From Streptomyces pristinaespiralis (GTDB taxonomy: Bacteria > Actinomycetota > Actinomycetes > Streptomycetales > Streptomycetaceae), in NCBI RefSeq assembly GCF_001278075.1, contig NZ_CP011340.1:1798001-1862000 (forward strand): 64,000 bases of DNA, in the 5' to 3' direction. The notes beneath the pieces are model-generated. The model did no database searches. It was not told the origin of the DNA and saw only the letters and a list, made by a program, of their open reading frames with translations. This document shows positions 24,500 through 33,188 of this stretch, piece after piece (position 1 is the first letter of the stretch; every line of letters begins with the position of its first letter). The position numbers and the translations under genes are program-made.

Positions 24500-25318
24500 A
24501 TGCCGCTGATGAATCGTGTGCTGCCGCCGCAGCTCGAGGAGCTGGGCAGGCAGCTGGTCTTCTACGGCCGGTCACTGGCCTGGACCGGCCGGACGCTGCG
24601 CCGCTACAAGAAGGAGACCCTGCGGCTGCTCGCCGAGGTGAGCTTCGGGCGCGGCGCGCTCGCCGTCGTCGGCGGGACCGTCGGGGTGATCGCGTTCCTG
24701 TCGTTCTTCACCGGCACCGAGGTCGGACTCCAGGGCTACGCGGCCCTCAACCAGCTCGGCACGTCGAACTTCGTGGCGTTCCTGTCCGCGTACTTCAACA
24801 CCCGGGAGATCGCGCCGCTGGTGGCGGGCCTGGCGCTGTCCGCCACGGTCGGCGCCGGGTTCACCGCGCAGCTGGGCGCCATGCGGATCAGCGAGGAGAC
24901 CGACGCGCTGGAGGTGATGGGCGTCCCGTCGCTGCCGTTCCTGGTGACGACGCGGATGATCGCCGGTTTCGTCGCGGTGATCCCGCTGTACGTGGTGGGG
25001 CTGCTGTCCTCGTACTTCGCGGCCCGCACGATCACCACCGGCTACTACGGGCAGTCGGCCGGCACCTACGACCACTACTTCCAGCAGTACCTGCCGCCGG
25101 TCGACGTCCTGTGGTCCTTCGGCAAGGTGATCGTCTTCGCTGTCGTGATCATCCTGGTGCACTGCTACTACGGCTACTACGCGAGCGGCGGGCCCGCCGG
25201 TGTCGGGGTCGCCGTGGGCCGCGCCGTGCGGACCTCGATCGTGGCGATCAACATTCTCGACTTCTTCCTCAGCCTGGCGATCTGGGGCGCCAACACGACC
25301 GTACGGATAGCGGGGTAG
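24500..25318 (+). CDS. YrbE/MlaE-type permease B of the Mce transporter, 272 aa
   Basis: Second permease subunit, pairing with the product of 23726-24496. It shows the coupling loop E-E-T-D-A-L-E-V-M-G-V-P, the Y-F-N-T-R-E-I-A-P-L-V-A-G-L-A segment near 95, and the T-V-G-A-G-F-T-A-Q-L-G-A-M-R-I block that is diagnostic of YrbE proteins. A long charged N terminus (about 45 residues) precedes the first membrane helix. It begins 3 bases after the previous stop. Actinobacterial Mce systems use two different YrbE subunits, whereas Gram-negative Mla uses one. Confidence 0.94.
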   Translation: MPLMNRVLPPQLEELGRQLVFYGRSLAWTGRTLRRYKKETLRLLAEVSFGRGALAVVGGTVGVIAFLSFFTGTEVGLQGYAALNQLGTSNFVAFLSAYFNTREIAPLVAGLALSATVGAGFTAQLGAMRISEETDALEVMGVPSLPFLVTTRMIAGFVAVIPLYVVGLLSSYFAARTITTGYYGQSAGTYDHYFQQYLPPVDVLWSFGKVIVFAVVIILVHCYYGYYASGGPAGVGVAVGRAVRTSIVAINILDFFLSLAIWGANTTVRIAG

Positions 25319-25324
25319 GGGCCG

Positions 25325-26593
25325 ATGAGCATGCAAGGAAGCGCCGCGGCGCACGCCGGCCGGCTGCGGCTGTACGGGCTGGTGTTCCTCGCCGTCATCG
25401 CGCTGCTGCTGTCGCTCTCCGTGGCCACGTACCAGCATTTGTTCACCTCGGTCGTGCGCATCACGCTGGAGGCGGACACGCTGGGCAACCAGCTCGACCC
25501 GCGGGCCGACGTCAAGCTGCGCGGACTGCTCGTCGGTGAGGTGCGCGACGTGCGGGCCGACGGGGAGAAGGCGACGCTCGACATCGCGCTGAAGCCGGAG
25601 CACGTCTCGCGCATCCCGGCCGATGTGCACGCCCGGCTGCTGCCGAAGACGCTGTTCGGCGAGAAGTTCGTCGACCTGGTGGTGCCGAGCGGGCCCTCCG
25701 GCCGGCACATCCGGGCCGGTGACGTCATCACCCAGGACCGCACCCGGGCCGGCATCGAGGTGCAGCACCTGATGAACGACCTGCTCCCGCTGCTGCGCAC
25801 CGTGCGGCCGGCCGATCTCAACGCCACGCTGCACGCGTTCTCCACCGCGCTCGAGGGGCGCGGGGACCGCATCGGCGACAACCTCGTGCGACTGGAACGC
25901 TATCTGAGCGAGCTCAACCCCCACATGCCCTCCCTTCAGGAGGACATCTCCCGCTTCGCCGACGTGGCGGAGGTCTACGGCGACGCGGCGCCGGACCTGA
26001 TGAACATCCTGCGCGACTCCGTCACCACGAGCCGCACGATCGTGGAGAAGCGCGAGCAGCTGGCCGCCGCCCTGACGGGGACGGCCGAGGTCGCCGGTAC
26101 GGCGGAGAAGTTCTTCGACGCCAACGGCGAGCGGCTGATCACCCTGGGCCGGGTCTCCCGACCGACCCTCGGCCTCTTCGCCCGCTACTCGCCCGAGTAC
26201 CCGTGTCTCCTGGCCGGCCTCGAGCGCCAGAGCAGGGAGTCGGAGAAGGCGTTCAGGGGCGGCGAGATGCGCATCACCCTCGAATTCGTCCACCCGCGAC
26301 CCGCGTACGAACCCGGTGAGGAACCGCGCTATGCCGAGCGCTCCGGCCCCGACTGCAGAAGCATCCCCAACCCTTCCGTGCCGTCGGGACACACCAAGCT
26401 CGACGACGGGACGAAGGAGGTCTCCGCAGGAGGGCCGCCCGGGGCCGGCCCGGTCTCCGCGACGGCGGCCGAGCAGCGGGCCGTCGGCTCGCTGGTCGCG
26501 CCGGTCCTCGGTGTCCCCGCCGACCGGGTGCCCGCGGTGGCGACGCTGCTGTTCGGGCCCATGGCGCGCGGGACGGCGGTGAGTGTGGCATGA
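25325..26593 (+). CDS. mceA: Mce family protein, subunit A position, 422 aa
   Basis: A substrate-carrying protein anchored by an N-terminal membrane helix (L-Y-G-L-V-F-L-A-V-I-A-L-L-L-S, about 17-35). The MCE domain follows at about 40-125, with the strand pattern A-D-V-K-L-R-G-L-L-V-G-E-V-R-D-V and the loop L-F-G-E-K-F-V-D-L. Then comes a long helical region to about 300 (needle-like coiled coil) and a Pro/Gly-rich tail. Six different Mce subunits are thought to form a hexameric tube carrying lipid between surface and membrane. It overlaps the next gene by 4 bases (ATGA). Confidence 0.93.
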   Translation: MSMQGSAAAHAGRLRLYGLVFLAVIALLLSLSVATYQHLFTSVVRITLEADTLGNQLDPRADVKLRGLLVGEVRDVRADGEKATLDIALKPEHVSRIPADVHARLLPKTLFGEKFVDLVVPSGPSGRHIRAGDVITQDRTRAGIEVQHLMNDLLPLLRTVRPADLNATLHAFSTALEGRGDRIGDNLVRLERYLSELNPHMPSLQEDISRFADVAEVYGDAAPDLMNILRDSVTTSRTIVEKREQLAAALTGTAEVAGTAEKFFDANGERLITLGRVSRPTLGLFARYSPEYPCLLAGLERQSRESEKAFRGGEMRITLEFVHPRPAYEPGEEPRYAERSGPDCRSIPNPSVPSGHTKLDDGTKEVSAGGPPGAGPVSATAAEQRAVGSLVAPVLGVPADRVPAVATLLFGPMARGTAVSVA

Positions 26594-27627
26594 AGGCCTC
26601 ACGAGCCACCGCGACGGCGGCACCGCTGGTCAAGTTCCTTCTCTTCGCCGCGGTGACGATCCTGGCGACGACGCTGCTCGCGGCGACGATCGTCAACGTC
26701 TCCTTCACCCCCGAGCACACCTACCGTGCGGTGTTCAGCGATGTCACCAGCCTGGAGGAGGGCGACGACATCCGCGTCGCCGGGGTGCGGGTCGGCGAGG
26801 TCCAGGCCATCCGCATCAAGGACCGGACGCTGGCGGAGGTCACCTTCTCCGTCACCCGCGACCGGCCGCTGCTGACCAGCACCGGTGCGGTCATCCGCTA
26901 CCGCAGCCTGGTCGGACAGCGCTATGTGGCGCTCACCGAGGGCGCGGGCGACGGGACGAGGCTGCGGCCCGGCGGCACGATCCCGCTGGCCCGGACGCAG
27001 CCGGCGCTCGACCTGAACGCGCTGCTCGGCGGCTTCAAGCCGCTGTTCGCGGCGCTCAGCCCGAAGGACGTCAACCAGCTCGCCACCGAGATCATCAAGA
27101 CGCTGCAGGGCGAGGGCGGAACGGTCAACAGCCTCCTCGCGCACACCGCCTCCCTGACCACGACCCTCGCCGACCGGGACGAGCTGATCGGGTCTGTGAT
27201 CGACAACCTCAACACCACGCTGCAGACCCTCGACAAGCGCGGCGCCCGGTTCTCCGGGCTGCTCAAGCAGCTGCAGAGGCTGATCTCGGGACTGTCCGCC
27301 GACCGCAAGCCGATCGGCTCCTCGCTGGAGAACATCGGCTCGCTCACCGAGGCGACCTCCGGGCTCCTCGAGGAGGCCCGGCCCCCGCTGAAGGGCGACA
27401 TCGCCGAACTGAGGGACCTCACCAAGACGCTGAACGACAACGAGAAGACCGTGGAGGGCGTGCTGAAGCGGCTGCCGAACAAGCTCAACAAGCTGACGGG
27501 GACCGCCTCGTACGGTTCCTGGTTCAACTTCTACCTCTGTGACTTCGACGGCCGGATCGTGCTGCCGAGGACCCGAGAGGTCATCACTCCGGAGCTGCAC
27601 GTGGCACGGGCGAGGTGCGGCGGATGA
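26590..27627 (+). CDS. mceB: Mce family protein, subunit B position, 345 aa
   Basis: The N-terminal membrane helix is V-K-F-L-L-F-A-A-V-T-I-L-A-T-T-L-L-A (about 14-31). The MCE domain runs from about residue 38 (T-Y-R-A-V-F-S-D-V-T, G-D-D-I-R-V-A-G-V-R-V-G-E-V) to L-V-G-Q-R-Y-V-A-L-T near 115. It is followed by heptad-like helices up to about residue 290 and a compact end with Y-G-S-W-F-N-F-Y-L-C-D-F-D. That last block is conserved in the B and C subunits. Overlaps of 4 bases on both sides show it is part of a tightly coupled operon. Confidence 0.93.
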   Translation: MKASRATATAAPLVKFLLFAAVTILATTLLAATIVNVSFTPEHTYRAVFSDVTSLEEGDDIRVAGVRVGEVQAIRIKDRTLAEVTFSVTRDRPLLTSTGAVIRYRSLVGQRYVALTEGAGDGTRLRPGGTIPLARTQPALDLNALLGGFKPLFAALSPKDVNQLATEIIKTLQGEGGTVNSLLAHTASLTTTLADRDELIGSVIDNLNTTLQTLDKRGARFSGLLKQLQRLISGLSADRKPIGSSLENIGSLTEATSGLLEEARPPLKGDIAELRDLTKTLNDNEKTVEGVLKRLPNKLNKLTGTASYGSWFNFYLCDFDGRIVLPRTREVITPELHVARARCGG

Positions 27628-28628
27628 CGACACGGCTCCTGCCCAGGCTCGGCCCGTTCCGCGACAGGAACCCGGTGGTGATCGGCGCGGTCGGCCTCAC
27701 CACGCTGGCCCTGCTGGCGACGGCCGCGTTCAACGCCGACGACCTGCCGGTCATCGGCAGCGGCGACACCTACAGCGCCGCGTTCTCGGAGGCCGGCGGG
27801 CTCAAGCCGGGCGACGAGGTACGCATCGCGGGGGTCAAGGTCGGCAAGGTCGACGAGGTCGACCTCGACGGCAGCCATGTGAAGGTCGTCTTCCGCGTCA
27901 AGGGGGACCCGAAGTTCGGCACGAGGACCGGGGCGGCCATCCGGATCAAGACGATCCTGGGCGCCAAGTACCTGGCCCTGCAGCCGAAGGGGTCCGGACA
28001 GCTGCGGCCCGGCAGCGAGATCCCGCTGGAGCGCACCACCCCCGCGTACGACGTCGTCCAGGCCTTCAGCGATCTGACGACCACCAGCGAGAAGGTCGAC
28101 ACCGAGCAGCTGGCGAAGGCCCTGGACACCATCTCCACGACCTTCGAGGACTCGCCGGAGGAGGTACGCGCCTCCATCAAGGGTCTGTCGGCGATCTCGA
28201 AGACCGTGGCCTCGCGTGACGAGGACCTGCGCGAGCTGCTGAAGCACGCGGACTCGGTCACCAGGATCCTCGCGGAACGCTCCGGTGAGTTCACCACCCT
28301 GGTGAAGGACGGCGATGCCCTGTTCAAGGAGATCTCGCGGCGCCGGGCGGCCATCCACGCGCTGCTCAAGAGCTCGGCAGCGCTGGGCATCCAGCTCTCC
28401 GGCCTCGTCGCGGACAACGAGAAGGAGATCGGCCCGGCGCTCGCGGGGCTGAACCAGGTGGTGCGGATGCTGGAGCGCAATCAGGCGAGCCTCGACCGCA
28501 GCGTCGCGTTGCTCGCCCCCTATGTACGGGTCTTCACCAACACCCTCGGCAACGGCCGCTGGTTCGACAGCTACATCCAGAACATGGTCGCCGCTCCGGT
28601 GGTTCCCCGGACAGGAGGATCGCGATGA
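27624..28628 (+). CDS. mceC: Mce family protein, subunit C position, 334 aa
   Basis: It has the same layout as its neighbours: a membrane helix V-V-I-G-A-V-G-L-T-T-L-A-L-L-A (about 15-32), an MCE domain with S-E-A-G-G-L-K-P-G-D-E-V-R-I-A-G-V-K-V-G and I-L-G-A-K-Y-L-A-L, a helical region rich in Glu/Lys/Leu, and the ending G-N-G-R-W-F-D-S-Y-I-Q-N. The ATG at 27624 overlaps the previous stop by 4 bases. An in-frame start 9 bases earlier was rejected for that reason. Confidence 0.93.
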   Translation: MTTRLLPRLGPFRDRNPVVIGAVGLTTLALLATAAFNADDLPVIGSGDTYSAAFSEAGGLKPGDEVRIAGVKVGKVDEVDLDGSHVKVVFRVKGDPKFGTRTGAAIRIKTILGAKYLALQPKGSGQLRPGSEIPLERTTPAYDVVQAFSDLTTTSEKVDTEQLAKALDTISTTFEDSPEEVRASIKGLSAISKTVASRDEDLRELLKHADSVTRILAERSGEFTTLVKDGDALFKEISRRRAAIHALLKSSAALGIQLSGLVADNEKEIGPALAGLNQVVRMLERNQASLDRSVALLAPYVRVFTNTLGNGRWFDSYIQNMVAAPVVPRTGGSR

Positions 28629-29782
28629 AGGCCCGCATCCGCTTCGATCCGAAGGGCCGCACGGCCCGGCTGACGGCCGCCGCCGTCGTCGGCGTAATGC
28701 TGGTCTGCGCCGCCGTCGTGCTGTGGCCGCGCGAAGAACCGGTCCGCGTCACCGCGTACTTCCCGCGCACGGTGGGCATCTACCCGGGCTCCGACGTGCG
28801 GGTGCTCGGCGTACGCGTCGGCGAGGTCACCGAGATCGTCCCCGAGGGCGGCCGGGTGCGCGTGGAACTCGAGTACGAGCCCGGGCGCAAGGTCCCGGCG
28901 GACGCCCAGGCCGCCATCATCAACTCGTCGGTGGTCAGCGACCGTTACGTCCAGATGCTGCCGGTGTACCGGGGCGGGCCCGTGATGCGCGACGGCGCGG
29001 TGATCCCTCAGAGCCGCACGGCCGTGCCGGTGGAGCTGGACCGGGTCTTCGACAGCCTGCACACGACGGCCGAGGCGCTCGGTCCGAAGGGCGCCAACAA
29101 GGACGGCTCGCTCTCACGGCTGCTGGGGGTGAGCGCCGGCAATCTCGACGGCCAGGGCGAACAGATGCACCGGACGGTCGAGGACCTGTCCCTCGCTGTC
29201 ACCACGCTGTCCGACGGCCGCCAGGACCTGTTCGGCACCGTACGCAACCTTCAGGTGTTCACCGCGGCGCTCGCCGCCGACGACAAGAGCGTGCGGTCGT
29301 TCAACGACTCCCTCGCCGCGGTCGCGGACCAGCTCGCCGGTGAGCGCAAGGACCTCGCGGCGGCCCTCAAGCATCTGGGAGTCGCACTCGGCGACGTCTC
29401 GAGGTTCGTGAAGAACAACAAGAAGGCGCTGACCGAGGACGTGAAGGGGCTCAGCAAGGTCACCAAGGTGCTGGTCACCCAGCGGGCGGCGCTGGCGGAG
29501 CTGCTGGAGGTCGCGCCCACGGGCCTGTCGAACCTCCAGAACGCCTACAACCCCTCGTCCGGCACCCTCGACACCCGCAACAACCCCGACCATCCGCAGG
29601 ACCCGGCGGCGCTGCTGTGCTCGCTGCTGAAGACCACCGGCGACGCCGGGGGCGAGAACCCCGACTGCGCGGAGCTGGACAAGCTGTTCGACTCGCTGCC
29701 CGAGGTGCCGGCCTCCGGCCCCGTGTCGGGCACCGGCCAGGTCGACCGGACGCTCGGCGGAATCCTGGAGGCACGCGCATGA
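28625..29782 (+). CDS. mceD: Mce family protein, subunit D position, 385 aa
   Basis: The membrane helix is A-A-A-V-V-G-V-M-L-V-C-A-A-V-V-L-W (about 16-32), just before the MCE domain with Y-P-G-S-D-V-R-V-L-G-V-R-V-G-E-V and S-S-V-V-S-D-R-Y-V-Q-M. A helical stalk (about 130-300) follows, then a tail with two cysteines (A-L-L-C-S-L-L and P-D-C-A-E-L) that could form a disulfide outside the cell. It overlaps both neighbours by 4 bases (ATGA). Confidence 0.93.
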   Translation: MKARIRFDPKGRTARLTAAAVVGVMLVCAAVVLWPREEPVRVTAYFPRTVGIYPGSDVRVLGVRVGEVTEIVPEGGRVRVELEYEPGRKVPADAQAAIINSSVVSDRYVQMLPVYRGGPVMRDGAVIPQSRTAVPVELDRVFDSLHTTAEALGPKGANKDGSLSRLLGVSAGNLDGQGEQMHRTVEDLSLAVTTLSDGRQDLFGTVRNLQVFTAALAADDKSVRSFNDSLAAVADQLAGERKDLAAALKHLGVALGDVSRFVKNNKKALTEDVKGLSKVTKVLVTQRAALAELLEVAPTGLSNLQNAYNPSSGTLDTRNNPDHPQDPAALLCSLLKTTGDAGGENPDCAELDKLFDSLPEVPASGPVSGTGQVDRTLGGILEARA

Positions 29783-31080
29783 GCGCACCCCGCAGGCGCA
29801 GGGCCGTGGCCCTGGTGACGGCCATGGGCTCGGTGCTGCTCACCGGCTGCGACTTCAACGGTCTGTACGACGTGAACCTGCCCGGCGGCGCGGCCGCCGA
29901 CGGCAACGCCTACCACGTGACGGCCGATTTCAGGGACGTCCTCGACCTGGTCCCGCAGTCGGCGGTGAAGGTCAACAACGTCACCGTGGGCGCGGTCGAG
30001 AAGGTGGAACTGGTCGGCTGGCACGCCCGAGTGCGGCTGCGCATCGCGGACGACGTGAAGCTGCCCGGCAACGCCGTCGCCGAGCTGCGGCAGACCAGCA
30101 TGCTCGGGGAGAAATACGTGGCCCTGTCCCCGCCGGTGGGCGTCGAGGCCAGTGGGCGGCTCACCGACGGCGCGCGCATCCCACTGTCGCGCACCGGGCG
30201 CAACCCCGAGATCGAGGAGGTGCTCTCCGCACTCTCCGCGCTGCTGAACGGCGGCGGTGTGGCGCAGCTCAAGACGATCACCGTGGAGCTGAACAAGGCG
30301 CTGGAGGGCCGGGAGAACCGGGTCAAGGAGCTGCTGGGCGAGCTGGACACGTTCATCGGCGGGCTCGACAAGCAGCGCAAGGAGATCGTCCGGGCGCTGC
30401 GGGGCATCGACCGGCTGGCGAAGCGGCTGGCCTCGGAGAAGAAGACGATCGCTCAGGCCGTGGACACGGTGCCCGGCGCGCTGAAGGTCCTGGCCGACCA
30501 GCGCAGCAACCTGACGGCGATGCTGACCTCGCTCTCGGAGCTGGGGAAGACGGGCACCAAGGTCATCAACACCTCCCGCGCGGACACGGTGGCCAACCTC
30601 AAGAGCCTGCAGCCCATCCTGCAGCAGCTGAACAAAGCAGGCAGCGATCTCCCCAACTCGCTGGAGCTCCTGACGACCTATCCGTTCCCCCGGAACGTGA
30701 CCGGCGCCATCAAGGGCGACTACGTCAACCTCAAGATCACCGCGGACCTGGACCTGGCGAGCGTCTACGGCAACCTCGCGGAGGAGCCGAAGAAGCCCGG
30801 CACCCCGCAGGAGCCCGGGCTCCCCGAGCCTCCCGGCACGCCCGACCTGCCCGGGGTGCCCGGCCTGCCCGAGGCGCCCCTGCCGACCGCGCCTCCCGAG
30901 GTTCCCGGCGCGCCCGCACCGGGCGCTCCCCCGCCCCCCGACGGCGACGGCCCGCTGTGTCCGCCGGTGTGCACCGGCAGCCAGGTCTCCTACGGGGACA
31001 CGGCAGGTGACGGACGCCGGCTGCCCACGGGGATCGACCTGTCGCTCGCCGAGCTGATGCTGAAGGGGATGCAGCCGTGA
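29779..31080 (+). CDS. mceE: Mce family lipoprotein, subunit E position, 433 aa
   Basis: The signal peptide ends in L-L-T-G-C (Cys24), a lipobox, as in mycobacterial MceE (LprK), so this subunit is lipid-anchored on the outer face. The MCE domain follows with Q-S-A-V-K-V-N-N-V-T-V-G-A-V and S-M-L-G-E-K-Y-V-A-L. A helical region reaches about residue 330. The last hundred residues contain a Pro-rich stretch built on P-G-L-P-E and P-G-x-P units, then a short Cys pair (C-P-P-V-C). The start overlaps the previous stop (ATGA). A longer upstream open frame lacks the signal peptide. Confidence 0.93.
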   Translation: MSAPRRRRAVALVTAMGSVLLTGCDFNGLYDVNLPGGAAADGNAYHVTADFRDVLDLVPQSAVKVNNVTVGAVEKVELVGWHARVRLRIADDVKLPGNAVAELRQTSMLGEKYVALSPPVGVEASGRLTDGARIPLSRTGRNPEIEEVLSALSALLNGGGVAQLKTITVELNKALEGRENRVKELLGELDTFIGGLDKQRKEIVRALRGIDRLAKRLASEKKTIAQAVDTVPGALKVLADQRSNLTAMLTSLSELGKTGTKVINTSRADTVANLKSLQPILQQLNKAGSDLPNSLELLTTYPFPRNVTGAIKGDYVNLKITADLDLASVYGNLAEEPKKPGTPQEPGLPEPPGTPDLPGVPGLPEAPLPTAPPEVPGAPAPGAPPPPDGDGPLCPPVCTGSQVSYGDTAGDGRRLPTGIDLSLAELMLKGMQP

Positions 31081-32351
31081 TCACACGTACGGTCAGGGCC
31101 CAGCTGGTCGCCTTCGCCGCGGTCACCGCCGTGGGGTGCTCGTACGTCGGCGCCCGCTACACCGGCCTGGTGGACGGCCTGCTGGACCGCGGGTACACGG
31201 TGCGGGCCGACTTCGCCGACTCCGGCGGAATCTTCCAGGGCGCCGAGGTCACCTACCGCGGCGTCCCGGTGGGCCGGGTCGGTGAGCTGCGGCTCGCCGG
31301 CACGGACGGTGTCTCGGTGGCGCTGGACATCGAGGACGGGACCCGGATACCGGCGGACACGCTGGCCGTGGTGGCCAACCGTTCCGCGGTCGGCGAGCAG
31401 TACGTCGACCTCCAGCCGCGCCGCGCCGACGGCCCGTACCTGGACGAGGGCAGCGAGATCCCGCGCGCCGACACCAGGGTCCCGCTGCCCACGACGTCGC
31501 TCGTCCTCAGCCTGGACCGCCTGGTCAACTCGGTCGGCAAGGACGATCTGCGGGTCACGGTCGACGAACTCGGCAAGGCGTTCGCCGGCACCGGTCCGCA
31601 TCTGAGCAGGCTGGTGGACTCCGGGAACCTGCTGGTCGAGTCGGCCTCCGAGAACCTTCCGGAGACGACCGCGCTCATCGAGGACTCGAGGGTGGTGCTG
31701 AAGACCCAGAGCGACAAGGGGTCGGCGATCAAGTCGTTCTCGGACGACCTGGCCGCGCTGACCGCCGAACTGAAGGCCCGCGACGGCGACCTGAGGCGGC
31801 TGGTCGGCAACACCGCCCCGGCGGCGCAGGAGGTCGACTCGCTGCTGAAGGCCAACGAGACGCATCTGCCGGTGCTGCTCTCCAACCTGATCAGCGGCGG
31901 CCAGGTCACCGTGGCCCGTCTGCCCGGGGTGGAGCAGGCGCTGGTGACGTTCCCGGTGATCGTCGCCGGCAGCTACACGGTGATCCCCGGCGACGGCACC
32001 ACCCACTTCGGCATGGTCGTGAACGCCGACGACCCGCCGCCGTGCCGCCAGGGTTACGGCACCCAGCGGCGCGACCCGGCGGACACCTCGGAGCGGCCCG
32101 CCAACACGCGGGCACGCTGCACCGAGCCGCGCGGCAGCGAGACCTCGGTGCGCGGCGCCCAGAACGCGCCCGGCCCTTCCTCGGGTTCCGGCGGCGCACG
32201 GCAGGCGGCGCACGTCACCCCGTACGACCCGGAGACCGGCACCCTCGCGGGGCCGGGCGGCACGCTCCTCGAGATCGGCTCGACGGGCGGAGAACAGAGC
32301 ACGTTCGGAAAGGACTCGTGGCAATGGCTGCTCGTGGGACCGATGGCATGA
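31077..32351 (+). CDS. mceF: Mce family protein, subunit F position, 424 aa
   Basis: The last Mce subunit. A short hydrophobic start (Q-L-V-A-F-A-A-V-T-A-V-G-C) may be a membrane helix or lipoprotein-like signal. The MCE domain has G-A-E-V-T-Y-R-G-V-P-V-G-R-V and S-A-V-G-E-Q-Y-V-D-L. After the helical region comes F-P-V-I-V-A-G-S-Y-T-V-I-P-G-D-G-T-T-H-F-G-M-V, a conserved block of F-type subunits. The start is GTG overlapping the mceE stop by 4 bases. The end overlaps the Mce-associated gene by 4 bases. Confidence 0.93.
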   Translation: MITRTVRAQLVAFAAVTAVGCSYVGARYTGLVDGLLDRGYTVRADFADSGGIFQGAEVTYRGVPVGRVGELRLAGTDGVSVALDIEDGTRIPADTLAVVANRSAVGEQYVDLQPRRADGPYLDEGSEIPRADTRVPLPTTSLVLSLDRLVNSVGKDDLRVTVDELGKAFAGTGPHLSRLVDSGNLLVESASENLPETTALIEDSRVVLKTQSDKGSAIKSFSDDLAALTAELKARDGDLRRLVGNTAPAAQEVDSLLKANETHLPVLLSNLISGGQVTVARLPGVEQALVTFPVIVAGSYTVIPGDGTTHFGMVVNADDPPPCRQGYGTQRRDPADTSERPANTRARCTEPRGSETSVRGAQNAPGPSSGSGGARQAAHVTPYDPETGTLAGPGGTLLEIGSTGGEQSTFGKDSWQWLLVGPMA

Positions 32352-33130
32352 GCGCGGACGACGCACGCGAGGACACCGCGCCCGCGGAGAGCGCCCTCAG
32401 GGACACGGCCGCGGCGGACACCGCGCCGGTGGACGGCGCACCGGACGGCGCTGCGCCCGAGCGCGCGGCACGCGACGACGGCGCGGCGGAGGACGTCGCG
32501 GACAAGGGCAGCGCGGCGCCCGAGGGCACGTCCGAGGAAGGCGCCCCCAGGGGCGCCGCGGGCGAGGACGACGCCCCGGGAGGAGGGAGGCGGCGGGCCG
32601 GGCTCGGGGCGGCGCTGCGGCGGATCGGCGGAAGGACGGCCGAGGCAGCGCGGCGCGGCAGGGCACTGCCGGCCACGCTCGCCGTGGCGACCGTAGCGGT
32701 CACGGCGCTCAGCGGCTGGCTCTGCGCCGAGGTGTACGAGCAGCGCGCGCAGACGCAGCGGCACCAGGACATCCTGGCAGCCGCCCGCCAGTCGGCGCTG
32801 AACTTCACGTCGCTGGACTACCGGCACTACGACCGTGACAGCAAGAACGTGCTGAAGGGCGCGACCGGTGACTTCAAGGAGCAGTTCGCCGCGCAGACCG
32901 GCGAGTTGACCAAGCTGGTCGCCGCCAACAGGTCCGTCTCGGAGGGGCAGGTGCTCGAGGCGGGCATAGCGCGGGCCGACGATCGTTCGGCACGGGTGCT
33001 GGTCGTCGCCGACAGCAAGGTGACGAACAAGGCCGCGCCCGAGGGACAGTCCCGTACCTACCGGCTGCAGCTCGACCTCGTGCTCGAGAAGGGCCGCTGG
33101 CTGACGTCCCATGTCGAGTTCGTCGGCTGA
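32348..33130 (+). CDS. Mce-associated membrane protein, 260 aa
   Basis: The cytoplasmic N-terminal part (about 110 residues) is Ala/Asp/Glu-rich and disordered. A single membrane helix (L-P-A-T-L-A-V-A-T-V-A-V-T-A-L-S-G-W-L) follows. The outer domain has A-A-R-Q-S-A-L-N-F-T-S-L-D-Y-R-H-Y-D-R-D and W-L-T-S-H-V-E-F-V-G, a small NTF2-like fold seen in Mas proteins of mycobacterial mce loci, which stabilise the transporter. ATG 32348 was chosen because it overlaps the mceF stop by 4 bases like the other junctions; an ATG at 32324 is in frame. Confidence 0.87.
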   Translation: MSADDAREDTAPAESALRDTAAADTAPVDGAPDGAAPERAARDDGAAEDVADKGSAAPEGTSEEGAPRGAAGEDDAPGGGRRRAGLGAALRRIGGRTAEAARRGRALPATLAVATVAVTALSGWLCAEVYEQRAQTQRHQDILAAARQSALNFTSLDYRHYDRDSKNVLKGATGDFKEQFAAQTGELTKLVAANRSVSEGQVLEAGIARADDRSARVLVVADSKVTNKAAPEGQSRTYRLQLDLVLEKGRWLTSHVEFVG

Positions 33131-33188
33131 CCCGGCGGGCGGCACGCCCGAGAGCACACCCGTACCAGCAGCAGTGAGGAGCAAGACC

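Noticed and set aside
24572..26623. 683-aa open frame on the minus strand inside the mce operon
   Set aside because: It mirrors the coding frames of yrbE and mceA; its composition has long runs of R, G and H with no domain pattern, and the plus-strand genes are certain.
29617..29778. An upstream-extended start for mceE (54 more residues)
   Set aside because: The extra part is Arg-rich text in antisense-like composition, lies in the mceD gene, and would bury the signal peptide and lipobox.
33111..33188. ATG at 33111 as start of the second Mce-associated gene
   Set aside because: No ribosome site, and it would overlap the preceding gene by 20 bases; GTG 33189 has GAGGAG at 8 bases.
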